Notes: generated by a model not told the origin, from the sequence alone. A stretch of DNA of 64,000 nucleotides from Oscillospiraceae bacterium (GCA_015068665.1 SVKB01000004.1:1-64000); one strand, 5' to 3'; positions 50,599-60,196 are shown, numbered from the stretch's first letter. Numbers and translations: made by a program.

Positions 50599-50925
50599 AT
50601 GAGTAATAAAAATGTTATAACGCTTACCAAAGAAAATTTTAATGATTATTTTAATGGTGATAAACCGACTCTTGTTGATTTTTGGGCGCCTTGGTGTGGT
50701 CCGTGCCGTATGCTTGGACCTGTGATTGATGAGATTTCGGAAGCATATCTGGGACGGCTTAATGTAGGAAAAGTAAATGTTGATGAACAGCCTGAGCTTG
50801 CCGCTCAGTTTAAGATTATGACTATTCCGACTGTATATGTTGTTAAAGACGGAGAGATACTCGGACGAATCAACGGTGCTGTTTCCTATGAACAAATGGA
50901 AGATTTTATTGATGAATTGATTTAA
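50599..50925 (+). CDS. trxA: thioredoxin
   Basis: The 108-residue protein has the redox motif WCGPC (C33, C36), the buried aspartate in LVDFWAPW and the cis-proline segment MTIPTVYV. It is a cytoplasmic protein disulfide reductant. It lies 8 nt upstream of smpB and is probably co-transcribed. The start follows AGGAG. Confidence 0.97.
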   Translation: MSNKNVITLTKENFNDYFNGDKPTLVDFWAPWCGPCRMLGPVIDEISEAYLGRLNVGKVNVDEQPELAAQFKIMTIPTVYVVKDGEILGRINGAVSYEQMEDFIDELI

Positions 50926-50933
50926 CGGAGTAT

Positions 50934-51392
50934 ATGATGGCAATAAAAAGCGTTGCAAAGAATAAAAAAGCCTGGCATGAATATTTTATTTTAGAAGAAT
51001 TTGAAGCAGGTATTGAGCTTGTTGGTACTGAAGTAAAATCAGTACGTAAAGGAGCGGTAAACCTCAAGGACTCGTATGTTGATGTGAAAAACGGTGAGGC
51101 ATTTATCATAGGTATGCATATAAGCCCCTATGAAAACGGGAATATATTTAACCGTGACCCTTTAAGAATAAGAAAACTGCTACTTCACAAAAAAGAAATA
51201 TTCAAGCTTATGGGAAAGCTTACCGAGGAGGGGCTTACAGTTGTTCCTCTTGAAATATATTTAAAGGATAAATGGATTAAAATGAAAATTGCATTGGCTA
51301 AAGGTAAAAAGCTTTATGACAAGCGTGACGCCGCGGCTGAAAAAAGTGCAAAAAGGAATATGGAGCGAGTGCTTAAAAGCTTTAATAATTAA
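50934..51392 (+). CDS. smpB: SsrA-binding protein
   Basis: The 152-residue protein has the SmpB hallmarks KAWHEYFILEEFEAGIELVGTEVKS (split pattern near residues 10-35), DSYV, HISPYENGN and the basic tail GKKLYDKRDAAAEKSAKR. It binds tmRNA and brings it to stalled ribosomes for trans-translation. The tmRNA gene starts 3 nt after its stop codon, an unusually tight but functionally sensible arrangement. Confidence 0.97.
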   Translation: MMAIKSVAKNKKAWHEYFILEEFEAGIELVGTEVKSVRKGAVNLKDSYVDVKNGEAFIIGMHISPYENGNIFNRDPLRIRKLLLHKKEIFKLMGKLTEEGLTVVPLEIYLKDKWIKMKIALAKGKKLYDKRDAAAEKSAKRNMERVLKSFNN

Positions 51393-51394
51393 AT

Positions 51395-51738
51395 GGGGAT
51401 GTATCGGTTTCGACGGGGGCTTTGAAGTACGGGTAGCGAGTAGTTTTGAGCATAACTTAAAAAGCTTAAAATTTTTAAATATAAAAGCTAATAACGAATT
51501 AGTTGCTGCCTAATTAAGGCAGTCGTCTTACCCTTGAGGACCACGGCAGGGGATAAGGCGTCGATTAGTGGTGAACGTGAGTATACAATGCTTTGAGTAT
51601 ACCATGAATAATTAAGCAACCGAGCTGTAAAAGTTTTCTTATGGACTTTGCGGTAAGGTAATTAACCATAAGATACACTCGTAGAAGCCTGTATGAATGA
51701 ACTTTCGGACAGGAGTTCGACTCTCCTCATCTCCACCA
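51395..51738 (+). ncRNA. ssrA: transfer-messenger RNA (tmRNA)
   Basis: The tRNA-like domain is visible: the 5' end GGGGATG pairs with CATCTCC next to the 3' ACCA, followed on the 5' side by the diagnostic TCGGTTTCGACGGGGG and on the 3' side by the T-arm GAGTTCGACTCTC. The mRNA-like part contains an open frame ending ANNELVAA-stop (GCT at 51487, TAA at 51511). The exact resume codon is uncertain because AAA and ATA codons precede it. Pseudoknot-rich sequence fills 51515-51690. It rescues stalled ribosomes with SmpB, encoded immediately upstream. Confidence 0.96.
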
Positions 51739-51776
51739 AAGAAACGGCAAGTTTTATGATTTGTCGTTTCTTTTAT
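51738..51776 (+). terminator. terminator of ssrA
   Basis: AAAGAAACGGCAA and TTGTCGTTTCTTT form a 13-bp stem (one G-U) around a 10-nt loop. The following T-run is short. Confidence 0.65.
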
Positions 51777-51820
51777 GATACATATACGAAGATATTATAT
51801 TTTTTAAAAAAGGAGAAAAA

Positions 51821-53143
51821 ATGCTTTTTACCGGGAAAGATCTTACAAAGATTATTGTGCCTCTTATGATTGAGCAGTTGCTTGCCATATCAATCGGTAT
51901 TATTGATTCTATGATGGTAGCCAGTGCCGGAGAAGCTGCGGTATCAGGTGTTTCATTAGTTGATACCCTTAATCTTTTCTGGGTATATTTATTTACAGCA
52001 TTGGCAGGTGGCGGTGCAGTTGTTATCTCTCAGCTTATAGGAAAAAAGGATCTTGAAAAGGCTTCACAATCAGCAAAGCAGCTTATATGGATTGTTCTTA
52101 TTATTTCAACGACACTTGCTGTATTGGTACTTAGCTTTAAAAGTCCTTTGCTTCGTCTTGTTTTCGGTAAAATAGATGACGAAGTAATGTCCAATGCAAA
52201 AGTTTATTTAACATTTACAGCTCTTTCTTATCCTTTTTTTGCTATTTATAATGGATGTGCGGCAACATTTCGTGCTATGGGAAATTCAAAAATTTCTATG
52301 ATTGCGTCCATTATTATGAATGTGATTAATGTTTTTGGAAATGCTATACTTATATTTATTTTTAAACTTGGAGCTGCCGGTGCCGCTATTGCAACTTTAT
52401 GTGCCCGAATTGTCGGTGCAGTTATGATGCTTACATTAGTTCATAACAAAAATAATCTTATACATATTGAAAAAATATACATGTATAAGCCGGATTTTCT
52501 TCTGATAAAGAAAATCTGCAGCATCGGAATACCGAATGGAATGGAAAACAGTATGTTTCAATTCGGAAAGGTTATGACACAAAGTCTTATTTCCACCTTT
52601 GGCACTGCCCAGATTGCGGCAAATGCGGTGGGAAATGCTATGGCTCCATTACAGTATGTTCCCGGGAACGCACTTGGTCTTACAATGATTACTGTTATCG
52701 GAAGATGTGTTGGAGCAGGAGAAAAAGAGCAGGCAAAAAAATACGCAATTAAGCTTCTTGGTATTACTTATTCGGCTATTATACTGATATCCGTATTTAT
52801 GTGGATTTTTGCAGAGCCTGTTATTGCCTTATATGGACTTTCACCTGAATCCTCCGGACTTGCCTGTGAGTTAATGCTCCTTCATTGTTTAGCTGTGTCT
52901 ACAGTATGGCCATCAGGTTTTACTTTGCCTAATTCATTCAGAGCAGCAAGTGATGTTAAATTTACTATGTTGGTTTCAGTATGTTCCATGTGGGTTTTTC
53001 GTGTTGGATTAAGCTATGTATTCGGTTTGTATCTGAATATGGGCGTGAAAGGTGTCTGGCTGGCAATGTTTTGTGACTGGTCATTCAGAGCAACTGTTTA
53101 CCTGATAAGATACATAAAGGGAGCATGGTTAAAATATGTATAA
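51821..53143 (+). CDS. MATE-family efflux transporter
   Basis: The 440-residue protein has about twelve membrane helices in two related halves. The first half contains LTKIIVPLMIEQLLAISIGIIDSMMV and the second begins near FLLIKKICSIGIPNGMENSMF (both shown as family patterns). MATE proteins export cationic drugs or metabolites using sodium or proton gradients. The substrate cannot be assigned. The start follows AAAGGAG. The RyR-domain gene begins 19 nt downstream. Confidence 0.9.
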   Translation: MLFTGKDLTKIIVPLMIEQLLAISIGIIDSMMVASAGEAAVSGVSLVDTLNLFWVYLFTALAGGGAVVISQLIGKKDLEKASQSAKQLIWIVLIISTTLAVLVLSFKSPLLRLVFGKIDDEVMSNAKVYLTFTALSYPFFAIYNGCAATFRAMGNSKISMIASIIMNVINVFGNAILIFIFKLGAAGAAIATLCARIVGAVMMLTLVHNKNNLIHIEKIYMYKPDFLLIKKICSIGIPNGMENSMFQFGKVMTQSLISTFGTAQIAANAVGNAMAPLQYVPGNALGLTMITVIGRCVGAGEKEQAKKYAIKLLGITYSAIILISVFMWIFAEPVIALYGLSPESSGLACELMLLHCLAVSTVWPSGFTLPNSFRAASDVKFTMLVSVCSMWVFRVGLSYVFGLYLNMGVKGVWLAMFCDWSFRATVYLIRYIKGAWLKYV

Positions 53144-53162
53144 TAAAAAAGGAGGGGAAAAC

Positions 53163-53453
53163 GTGTATATCCCAAAACCAATTGATACAAATGATATAGT
53201 GCTGAGTAAAGATATTATCGAATTAAGTGAGCTGCTTGCCAGAAATACTCACGAAGTATGGGCTCAGACACGTATAAAACAAGGGTGGAAATATGGCATC
53301 GAGCGAGACGATTCCACAAAGGAGCATCCTTGTCTTGTTAAATACGATGAGCTTCCTGAAGAAGAAAAGGAATATGATAGAAATACTGCAATGGAAACCT
53401 TAAAGCTTATTACTAAGCTTGGTTATAAAATAATTAAAAAAGACGAAGAATAG
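53163..53453 (+). CDS. stand-alone RyR-domain protein
   Basis: The GTG at 53163 lies about 7 nt after AGGAGGGG; the longer frame from 53136 starts inside the MATE gene. The 96-residue product is essentially one RyR domain: PKPIDTNDIVL, LSELLARNTHEVWAQTRIKQGW, DDSTKEHPCLVKYDELPEEEKEYDR and a final ETLKLITKLGYKI helix, matching the domain named after ryanodine receptors. Bacterial single-domain members are common in gut bacteria and phages, but their role is not established; ligand or nucleotide binding has been proposed. It lies between an exporter and a clpP gene on one strand. Confidence 0.85.
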   Translation: MYIPKPIDTNDIVLSKDIIELSELLARNTHEVWAQTRIKQGWKYGIERDDSTKEHPCLVKYDELPEEEKEYDRNTAMETLKLITKLGYKIIKKDEE

Positions 53454-53468
53454 GAAGGATGATAAAAA

Positions 53469-54041
53469 ATGATATTAATGCCTAATTTTTTTGAAAAAGA
53501 AAACGGAATGGAAAGAGGATATGATTTAGCATCAAGACTGTTGAAAGACAGAATAATTCTTCTTTTCAGCGATATAACCGACGATCTTGCATGCAGCATT
53601 ATTGCACAAATGCTATACCTTGAGTCTGTTGATCCGGATAAGGACATTTATTTATACATAAATTCTCAGGGAGGGTCTGTTAGTGCCGGATTTGGTATAT
53701 ATGATACCATGAGAAGGCTAAAATGTGACGTTTCTACAATTTGTGTCGGTCTTGCTGCCAGTATGGGCGCGTTCCTGCTTTCTTCCGGAACTAAAGGTAA
53801 AAGAATGTCTCTTGCCAACAGTCAGATAATGATTCACCAGCCTTTAGGCGGACTTGGAGGACAGGCTACCGATATGGAAATTACAGCACGAAATATTATG
53901 AGAATCAAAGCCAGGCTAAATAATATTTTAGCTGAAAACTGCGCTAAAACTATTGATGAAATTACCCGGGATACCGACAGAGATAACTGGATGTTTCCCG
54001 AGGAAGCACTGGATTATGGTCTTATTGATAAAATACTTTAA
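53469..54041 (+). CDS. clpP: ATP-dependent Clp protease proteolytic subunit
   Basis: The 190-residue serine protease has the triad S98 (GLAASMGAF), H123 (MIHQPLGG) and D172 (DTDRDNWM). The family pattern [19 protein letters not shown] is present. No tig, clpX or clpA gene is adjacent, so this may be the main ClpP separated from its ATPase or a second paralogue. It starts 15 nt after the RyR-domain gene and is followed by a terminator. Confidence 0.93.
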   Translation: MILMPNFFEKENGMERGYDLASRLLKDRIILLFSDITDDLACSIIAQMLYLESVDPDKDIYLYINSQGGSVSAGFGIYDTMRRLKCDVSTICVGLAASMGAFLLSSGTKGKRMSLANSQIMIHQPLGGLGGQATDMEITARNIMRIKARLNNILAENCAKTIDEITRDTDRDNWMFPEEALDYGLIDKIL

Positions 54042-54049
54042 TTTTGCTT

Positions 54050-54078
54050 CAAAAAAGAGTGTTTTTACACTCTTTTTT
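54050..54078. terminator. terminator of clpP
   Basis: AAAAAAGAGTGT and ACACTCTTTTTT form a 12-bp stem with a 4-nt loop and a long T-run. Confidence 0.9.
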
Positions 54079-54080
54079 AT

Positions 54081-54109
54081 TTGACACAAATGTAAAATAA
54101 TGTTATATT
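54081..54109 (+). promoter_or_regulatory. promoter of the rsuA-tex operon
   Basis: A perfect TTGACA (54081-54086) and TATATT (54104-54109) are spaced by 17 nt, starting only 3 nt after the clpP terminator. Confidence 0.8.
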
Positions 54110-54140
54110 TATATTAAGAAAAAATATAAGGATTTTGAAA

Positions 54141-54851
54141 ATGATAAGATTAGATAAATTGCTGTCCAATATGGGAAAGGGTTCGCGGAGTGAGCTTGTT
54201 AAACTGATAAAAAAAGGTGCTGTTACAGTCAATTCCGTTACTGTAAAGGATCCGTCATTTAAGGTTGATGAAATTACGGATTCGGTCAGCTTTTTTGGCG
54301 AGCCGGTAAAATTTCAAAAATTTATTTATGTTATGCTTAATAAGCCACGGGGGTATGTAACGGCAACTGAGGATAATTACAATAAAACAGTTCTTGATTT
54401 GATTGATAATCCTCTTATAAAAAAAAGAGTTGCTCCTGCCGGAAGGCTTGATATTGATACCGAAGGATTTGTGTTTCTGACTGATGATGGTGACTTGAAC
54501 CATTATATAACAGGTCCTAAATGCCACGTAAGAAAACGTTATCTGGTGCACCTTGAATTACCGCTTTTGGACGCATCTTTAAAACAACTTGAAGCCGGAG
54601 TTACGCTTGATGACGGCTATGTTACCAAGGAAGCGAAGGTAATACCTATTGACGATGATAAGTGTTATATGGATTTATATGAAGGAAAATTTCATCAGGT
54701 AAAAAGGATGTTTGAGGCTGTCGGCAACAAGGTTATTTACTTAAAAAGGGTTATAATCGGTAATTTGCCGCTTGATGAAGCACTTGAGCTTGGTGAGTAC
54801 AGAGAGCTTAATGATAAAGAAATTGAACTATTAAAGGAAAGGGAAATATAA
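54141..54851 (+). CDS. RsuA/RluB-family pseudouridine synthase
   Basis: The ATG at 54141 follows AAGGA by about 8 nt; a TTG at 54135 has no spacing. The 236-residue protein has an S4 domain (about 1-60, RLDKLLSNMGKGSRSEL) and the catalytic motif GRLDIDTEGFVFLTDDG. The KFHQVKRMFEAVGNKV segment is typical of the RsuA group. It isomerises one uridine in 16S or 23S rRNA. It is followed 2 nt later by tex, implying co-transcription. Confidence 0.92.
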   Translation: MIRLDKLLSNMGKGSRSELVKLIKKGAVTVNSVTVKDPSFKVDEITDSVSFFGEPVKFQKFIYVMLNKPRGYVTATEDNYNKTVLDLIDNPLIKKRVAPAGRLDIDTEGFVFLTDDGDLNHYITGPKCHVRKRYLVHLELPLLDASLKQLEAGVTLDDGYVTKEAKVIPIDDDKCYMDLYEGKFHQVKRMFEAVGNKVIYLKRVIIGNLPLDEALELGEYRELNDKEIELLKEREI

Positions 54852-54853
54852 AA

Positions 54854-57004
54854 ATGAATATTACAAATGTGTTGGCTGATGAGTTTAAAATTAATGTATG
54901 GCAGGTTGAAAATACCATTGCACTTATCGATGAAGGATGTACAATTCCTTTTATTGCACGATATAGAAAGGAAAAAACAGGTTCTCTTGATGATCAGCTT
55001 TTAAGAGAGCTTAATGACAGACTCACATACTTAAGAAATCTTACTCAAAGAAAAGAAGAGGTTATTCGTCTTATAGATGAGCAGGAAAAACTCACAGATG
55101 AGCTGGTTGAGGCTATAAATAATGCTAAAACTCTTACCGAGGTCGAAGATATATACCGTCCCTACAAACCCAAAAAACGTACTAAAGCAACAGTTGCCAA
55201 GGAAAAAGGCTTGGAACCGCTGGCAAATATAATTTATCTGCAAAATATTTTTGAAGGAAATATTCTGGATATCTGCGGTGAATATGTAGATGCGGAAAAA
55301 GATGTCAACACGCCTGAAGAGGCATTGGAGGGTGCTTTACACATTATTGCGGAAAATGTTTCGGATAATGCGGAAATCCGTAAAAGGCTAAGAAGTCTGA
55401 TTCTCAAGCAGGGTGTAATTGAAAGTAAAAATTCAAAAGACGAAAAATCCGTATATGAAATGTATTATGATTACAAAGAGCCTGTGTTAAGAGTTGCTAA
55501 CCACCGTATTCTTGCTATGGACAGAGGCGAGAACGAGGGGATGTTAAGTGTTAAAATAACTGTTCCGGAGGAAAATGCACTTGCTGTAATCTATGATGAG
55601 GTTATCGTTAATACTAACAGCATAGGTTATATAAGCATTAAGGAAGCTTGCGAGGATGCTTATAAGCGATTGATATTCCCATCTGTAGAAAGAGAAATGA
55701 GAAATTATCTGACCGAAAAAGCACAGGAGGATGCAATTAAGGTATTTGCGGTTAATTTGAAAAATCTTTTACTGCAGGCACCTTTTAAGGGAAAAACTGT
55801 TTTAGGACTGGATCCTGCATACCGTACCGGATGTAAAATTGCAGTTATAGATAAAACAGGTAAGGTTCTGGACACATGCGTTGTTTATCCTACACCACCG
55901 CAAAATAAAGTGGATGAGGCTAAAAATAAGCTAACTTCCTTAATAAGAAAATATGATGTTGATCTTATTTCCATAGGAAATGGCACAGCATCAAAGGAAT
56001 CTGAAATTTTTGTTGCTGACCTTATCAAGGACATAGACAAGGAAATATATTATATAGTTGTTTCGGAAGCCGGTGCATCGGTTTATTCGGCATCCAAGCT
56101 TGGTGCTGAAGAATTCCCTGATTTTGATGTTGCATTAAGAAGTGCAGTATCAATCGCCAGAAGAATTCAGGACCCCTTAGCTGAATTGGTTAAAATTGAT
56201 CCGAAGGCAATCGGTGTAGGTCAGTATCAGCATGATATGAATCAAAAAAGACTTTCAGAAGCACTTAAGGGTGTTGTGGAAAACTGTGTTAACTCTGTTG
56301 GCGTTGATGTTAATACAGCATCACCGTCCTTACTGTCATTTGTTTCCGGAATTAACGGAACCGTTGCTAAAAATATTCTGAAATACAGAGAAGATAATGG
56401 AGAATTCAAATCCAGAAAAGATCTTTTGAAGGTTCCGAAGCTTGGAGAAAAAGCATTTTTACAGTGTGCAGGTTTTCTTCGTATAACCGGAGGAAAGAAT
56501 ATTCTTGACAATACATCTGTACATCCGGAAAGCTATAATGCTGCCCTAAAATTATTGGCTTTACTTGGATACAGTGATGAAGATATCGGTAATTTAGCTG
56601 ATATTGATAAAAGAATTGAAGAGTATTCAAAGACTAAAATAGCCGAGGAATTGGGAATTGGTATTCCTACCTTAACGGATATTGTGAATGAATTGAAAAA
56701 ACCGGGAAGAGATATACGTGATGCAGCTCCTAAGCCCGAATTAAGATCAGATTTGCTTGATATAAAGGATTTGAAACCTGATATGCTTTTAACCGGAACA
56801 GTAAGGAATGTTATTGATTTTGGTGCATTCGTTGATTTAGGAGTACATCACGATGGGTTAGTTCACATATCTCAGATTTGTGACAGATATATCAAGCATC
56901 CTTCTGAAGTTCTGGCAGTCGGAGATATTGTAAAAGTAAAGGTGCTTGATGTAGATGTTGCAAAGGGAAGAATATCTCTTACAATGAAACTGGAGGGTAA
57001 ATAA
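54854..57004 (+). CDS. tex: Tex-family transcription accessory protein
   Basis: The 716-residue protein shows the Tex layout: N-terminal helical region with IPFIARYRKEKTG, a YqgF/RNase H-like domain (GLDPAYRTGCKIAVID, near 325), helix-hairpin-helix motifs (FVSGINGTVAKNILKYRE, near 500) and a C-terminal S1 RNA-binding domain (about 645-714, TGTVRNVIDFGAFVDLGVHHDGLVH). It is a nucleic-acid-binding protein linked to transcription and toxin expression in some pathogens. The precise role is unclear. Confidence 0.95.
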   Translation: MNITNVLADEFKINVWQVENTIALIDEGCTIPFIARYRKEKTGSLDDQLLRELNDRLTYLRNLTQRKEEVIRLIDEQEKLTDELVEAINNAKTLTEVEDIYRPYKPKKRTKATVAKEKGLEPLANIIYLQNIFEGNILDICGEYVDAEKDVNTPEEALEGALHIIAENVSDNAEIRKRLRSLILKQGVIESKNSKDEKSVYEMYYDYKEPVLRVANHRILAMDRGENEGMLSVKITVPEENALAVIYDEVIVNTNSIGYISIKEACEDAYKRLIFPSVEREMRNYLTEKAQEDAIKVFAVNLKNLLLQAPFKGKTVLGLDPAYRTGCKIAVIDKTGKVLDTCVVYPTPPQNKVDEAKNKLTSLIRKYDVDLISIGNGTASKESEIFVADLIKDIDKEIYYIVVSEAGASVYSASKLGAEEFPDFDVALRSAVSIARRIQDPLAELVKIDPKAIGVGQYQHDMNQKRLSEALKGVVENCVNSVGVDVNTASPSLLSFVSGINGTVAKNILKYREDNGEFKSRKDLLKVPKLGEKAFLQCAGFLRITGGKNILDNTSVHPESYNAALKLLALLGYSDEDIGNLADIDKRIEEYSKTKIAEELGIGIPTLTDIVNELKKPGRDIRDAAPKPELRSDLLDIKDLKPDMLLTGTVRNVIDFGAFVDLGVHHDGLVHISQICDRYIKHPSEVLAVGDIVKVKVLDVDVAKGRISLTMKLEGK

Positions 57005-57525
57005 TGGATACTTATCTTGAATTTCTTGTTAAGCAAAAATATACTTTGAGTAAAGTTTTAATGATTGCAGGTTTATTCTTGCTTGCAGGCATTTTATCGT
57101 TTTTATCTTTTTTCGTTGCAGTAAGAAATCCCGTTGTGATGCAGCTTATTTGTCTTATCTGGGCTTTGTTTTTCTACGGTGCATGGTGGCTTTCGCAAAA
57201 GCTGTGTGTTGAGTATGAATATATTGTTACAAATGATGAGCTGGATGTAGACAGAATAATAGCTAAAAAAACAAGAAAAAGGCTTCTTACTGTATCAGTA
57301 AAAAAATTTGAGGAATTTGGGTGTGCAAATAAAGAAAAGATTGCAGAGCTGAAAAACAGAAATTTTAAGGTTATTCTTGATGCCAGCTCAGGGTCCTGTG
57401 ATGATATGCCTTATTATGCCGTTTTTGATAATAAGCAGGGGGAAAGCATGCTTCTTATTTTTAATCCGACCGATAGAATGCTGAACTCCTTTAAAATCTT
57501 TAATCCGAGAGTAGTGAACATATAA
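57004..57525 (+). CDS. two-helix membrane protein, DUF6106-like
   Basis: The 173-residue protein overlaps the tex stop codon (TAATG). It has two adjacent membrane helices (about 17-38 and 45-66), then a cytoplasmic-looking domain with EYEYIVTNDELDVDRIIAKKTRKR. That pattern, in which a hydrophobic hairpin is followed by a PH-like YEY.VTN segment, matches the DUF6106 family as I remember it. No function is known. It lies between tex and the NAD(P)HX repair gene. Confidence 0.65.
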   Translation: MDTYLEFLVKQKYTLSKVLMIAGLFLLAGILSFLSFFVAVRNPVVMQLICLIWALFFYGAWWLSQKLCVEYEYIVTNDELDVDRIIAKKTRKRLLTVSVKKFEEFGCANKEKIAELKNRNFKVILDASSGSCDDMPYYAVFDNKQGESMLLIFNPTDRMLNSFKIFNPRVVNI

Positions 57526-57537
57526 GTAGGTGATTTT

Positions 57538-59016
57538 ATGTATCTTGCATTATCTTCGCATATAAAACAGCTTGATAATCTTGCGGAAACTCAATTTGGT
57601 ATACCTGTAAGTGTTCTTATGGATAACGCAGGCAGAGGAATTTTTTCTGCGCTGAAAGCTGATTTTTCAGCATCGGATTATGCTGTTTTTTGCGGAAAAG
57701 GGAATAATGGCGGGGATGGATTTAAGCTTGCCGAATATCTGAAAAAAGATGGTAAAAATGTTGCTGTGTATCTTGCATGTGAAGAGTCGCAACTATCGGG
57801 AATTGCTCTTGATGCTTTTAATTCCGCCAGAGAATGTGGTATTGAAATAAAAAGTATTGCTGATCCTGTTCCCGAAGCTGCAATAATTATTGACGCTTTA
57901 CTTGGAATTTCCTTATCAGGAGCTCCGAGAGGTATGATAAAGGAAGCTATTGATACAATAAACTCACATAAGAATATTAAGGTTTCAGTTGATGTTCCCA
58001 GTGGCATAAATGTTGATACCGGAAAGGCTCCGGGCAGTGTTGTTAAAGCGGATTACACATATACGCTGCAGCTTGATAAAGTCGGTCTTAATGTTTATCC
58101 GGGAATTGAATATGCGGGAATTAAAAAAATCATAGATATAGGTATTCCGATGGAATGTATTTCCTGCTTACAATTTCAAAATCATCTGATTGATGAAAAG
58201 TATGCGGAAGTTCTTATTCCCGAAAGAAAAAGAAACAGTCATAAAGGCAGTTTCGGAAGAGTGGGAATAGTCGGCGGCAGCGAAGGTATGGCGGGTTCTG
58301 TCTGTCTTGCTGCCAAAGCTGCTTTAAGAAGTGGTGCCGGATTGGTTTATGTTTTTGTACCGGATGAAATATTTGATATTGTTTCTGTTAAGCTTACCGA
58401 AGCCATAATTGTAAGAGAAGGCCTGCTTGTTGATTATATAGATAAGCTCGATGCTATTGCAGTTGGTATGGGATACGCTCAGAATTTAAAGAAAAAGCAT
58501 ATAATAAAACTGATAATTCAAAAATTTAAAGGGAATGCGGTTTTTGATGCGGGAAGCATAGGATACTTATCCCTTCATAATGAATTATTGAAAAATAAAA
58601 AATGTTCTGCAGTGCTGACTCCTCATCCGGGAGAATTTTCCAAACTCATCGATATGAGTACAGAAGAAATTGAGAGTAACAGAATGTTTCTAACTACCAA
58701 GTATGCAAAAGATTTTAATTCAGTTTTGGTTTTAAAGGGTGCTGCAAGTCTGGTAGGGTCCCCCTCCGGAGAGCTTCGTATCAATTCCACGGGAAATTCC
58801 GGAATGGCAACAGCTGGCTCGGGTGATGTGCTTTCAGGCATTATATCAGGTTTACTTGCTCAGGGAATGAATAATTTTGATGCTGCGACTGCCGGAGTTT
58901 ATATTCACGGTCTGGCGGGTGATTTAGCGGCAGCTGAAAATACCGAGTATTGCGTTACAGCCGGTGATATTGTAAAATATCTTCCTGATGCATTTGGAAA
59001 AATCTTTAATAAATGA
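57538..59016 (+). CDS. nnr: bifunctional NAD(P)H-hydrate epimerase / ADP-dependent dehydratase
   Basis: The 492-residue fusion has an N-terminal YjeF epimerase domain (about 1-205; NAGRGIF, GKGNNGGDGFKLAEYL) and a C-terminal ribokinase-like dehydratase domain (about 220-490; GSFGRVGIVGGSEGMAGSV, LTPHPGEF, GSGDVLSGIISGLLAQG). It repairs damaged hydrated NADH and NADPH. The upstream alr pairing is typical of Firmicutes. Confidence 0.95.
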   Translation: MYLALSSHIKQLDNLAETQFGIPVSVLMDNAGRGIFSALKADFSASDYAVFCGKGNNGGDGFKLAEYLKKDGKNVAVYLACEESQLSGIALDAFNSARECGIEIKSIADPVPEAAIIIDALLGISLSGAPRGMIKEAIDTINSHKNIKVSVDVPSGINVDTGKAPGSVVKADYTYTLQLDKVGLNVYPGIEYAGIKKIIDIGIPMECISCLQFQNHLIDEKYAEVLIPERKRNSHKGSFGRVGIVGGSEGMAGSVCLAAKAALRSGAGLVYVFVPDEIFDIVSVKLTEAIIVREGLLVDYIDKLDAIAVGMGYAQNLKKKHIIKLIIQKFKGNAVFDAGSIGYLSLHNELLKNKKCSAVLTPHPGEFSKLIDMSTEEIESNRMFLTTKYAKDFNSVLVLKGAASLVGSPSGELRINSTGNSGMATAGSGDVLSGIISGLLAQGMNNFDAATAGVYIHGLAGDLAAAENTEYCVTAGDIVKYLPDAFGKIFNK

Positions 59017-59065
59017 TGTTATAAAATAACAAGAAAATGTAAATTATAATAAGGGAAGTAATAAA

Positions 59066-60196
59066 ATGTGTGGAAATAAGGCACGAACCTGGGTTGAGGT
59101 TGATCTTGAAATATTTAGAAAAAATCTCGATATAATCAGAAAGCATGTGGGTGAAACGATTAAAATAATGGCAGTTGTTAAGGCGGATGCTTACGGTCAC
59201 GGAGCCAGTCAGTTCGCAAGAGTATGTCAGGATGAAAAAATTGATTTTCTTGCGGTAGCCTGTGTCAAAGAAGGAATTGCTCTTCGGAAAGACGGAATTA
59301 AATTACCTGTATTAATCCTTTCATATGTGGATGAGACTGAAGTGGAAGAAATGATTGAATATAATCTTATTCCGACAGTTTACGATGAAGAAATGGCAGT
59401 TAAACTTAACAGCATGTGTGGGGATAAACAGAAAATCAAAATTCACATTAAGCTGGATACAGGTATGACTCGTTTAGGGTTTTCAACTCTGAATCCTGAA
59501 AGAACAGTTGCGATTATTGAAAAAATATCCAAAATGCCTAATATCGAAATTGACGGTATTTTTACTCATTACGCTGATTCGGATAATAGAGATCTTTCGT
59601 ACTGTAATCAACAATACGAAAGATTTAATCAGGTTATTAACTTGCTGCAGGAAAAAAATATTAATATACCTAACAAACATACCTGCAACAGTGCGGCGGT
59701 AATTACCGAAAAAGATAAATATCTTGATATGGTAAGATGCGGAATAATTCTTTACGGATGTTATCCCGACAATCACCTGGAAGAAAAACTGCCGGGACTA
59801 TTGCCGCCATTGGGCTGGAAGGCAAGGTTATCTTATGTAAGAACTGTTGAGGAGGATATTACGGTCAGTTATGGCAGAACCTGTAAAGTGCCGGCCGGAA
59901 CTCCTGTCGGGGTTGTAAGTGTCGGTTACGCGGATGGGTATTCCAGGCTATTATCCAATAAGTTCTATTGTCTTATAAACGGCAGGAAAGCTCCTGTTAT
60001 CGGCAGGGTTTGTATGGACCAGTTGATGGTTGATTTATCTGATGTTCCGGATGCACAAAAGGGCAATGTTGTTACCCTTATAGGCAAAGATGGTGATCTG
60101 ACTATTACAGCAACCGATATGGCAGATGTAACAGGTACTATAAGCTATGAGATTTTATGCGATATTTCCGGGCGTGTAGATAGAGTTTACGTGTAA
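59066..60196 (+). CDS. alr: alanine racemase
   Basis: The 376-residue PLP enzyme has the cofactor lysine K39 in AVVKADAYGHG, and a catalytic tyrosine is expected near residue 270 (TVSYGRTCKVPAGTP). Also present are LDTGMTRLGF and GRVCMDQLMVDLSDV. It interconverts L- and D-alanine for peptidoglycan and spore germination control. It is upstream of the mazEF pair, as in Bacillus (alr-ndoAI-ndoA). Confidence 0.95.
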   Translation: MCGNKARTWVEVDLEIFRKNLDIIRKHVGETIKIMAVVKADAYGHGASQFARVCQDEKIDFLAVACVKEGIALRKDGIKLPVLILSYVDETEVEEMIEYNLIPTVYDEEMAVKLNSMCGDKQKIKIHIKLDTGMTRLGFSTLNPERTVAIIEKISKMPNIEIDGIFTHYADSDNRDLSYCNQQYERFNQVINLLQEKNINIPNKHTCNSAAVITEKDKYLDMVRCGIILYGCYPDNHLEEKLPGLLPPLGWKARLSYVRTVEEDITVSYGRTCKVPAGTPVGVVSVGYADGYSRLLSNKFYCLINGRKAPVIGRVCMDQLMVDLSDVPDAQKGNVVTLIGKDGDLTITATDMADVTGTISYEILCDISGRVDRVYV

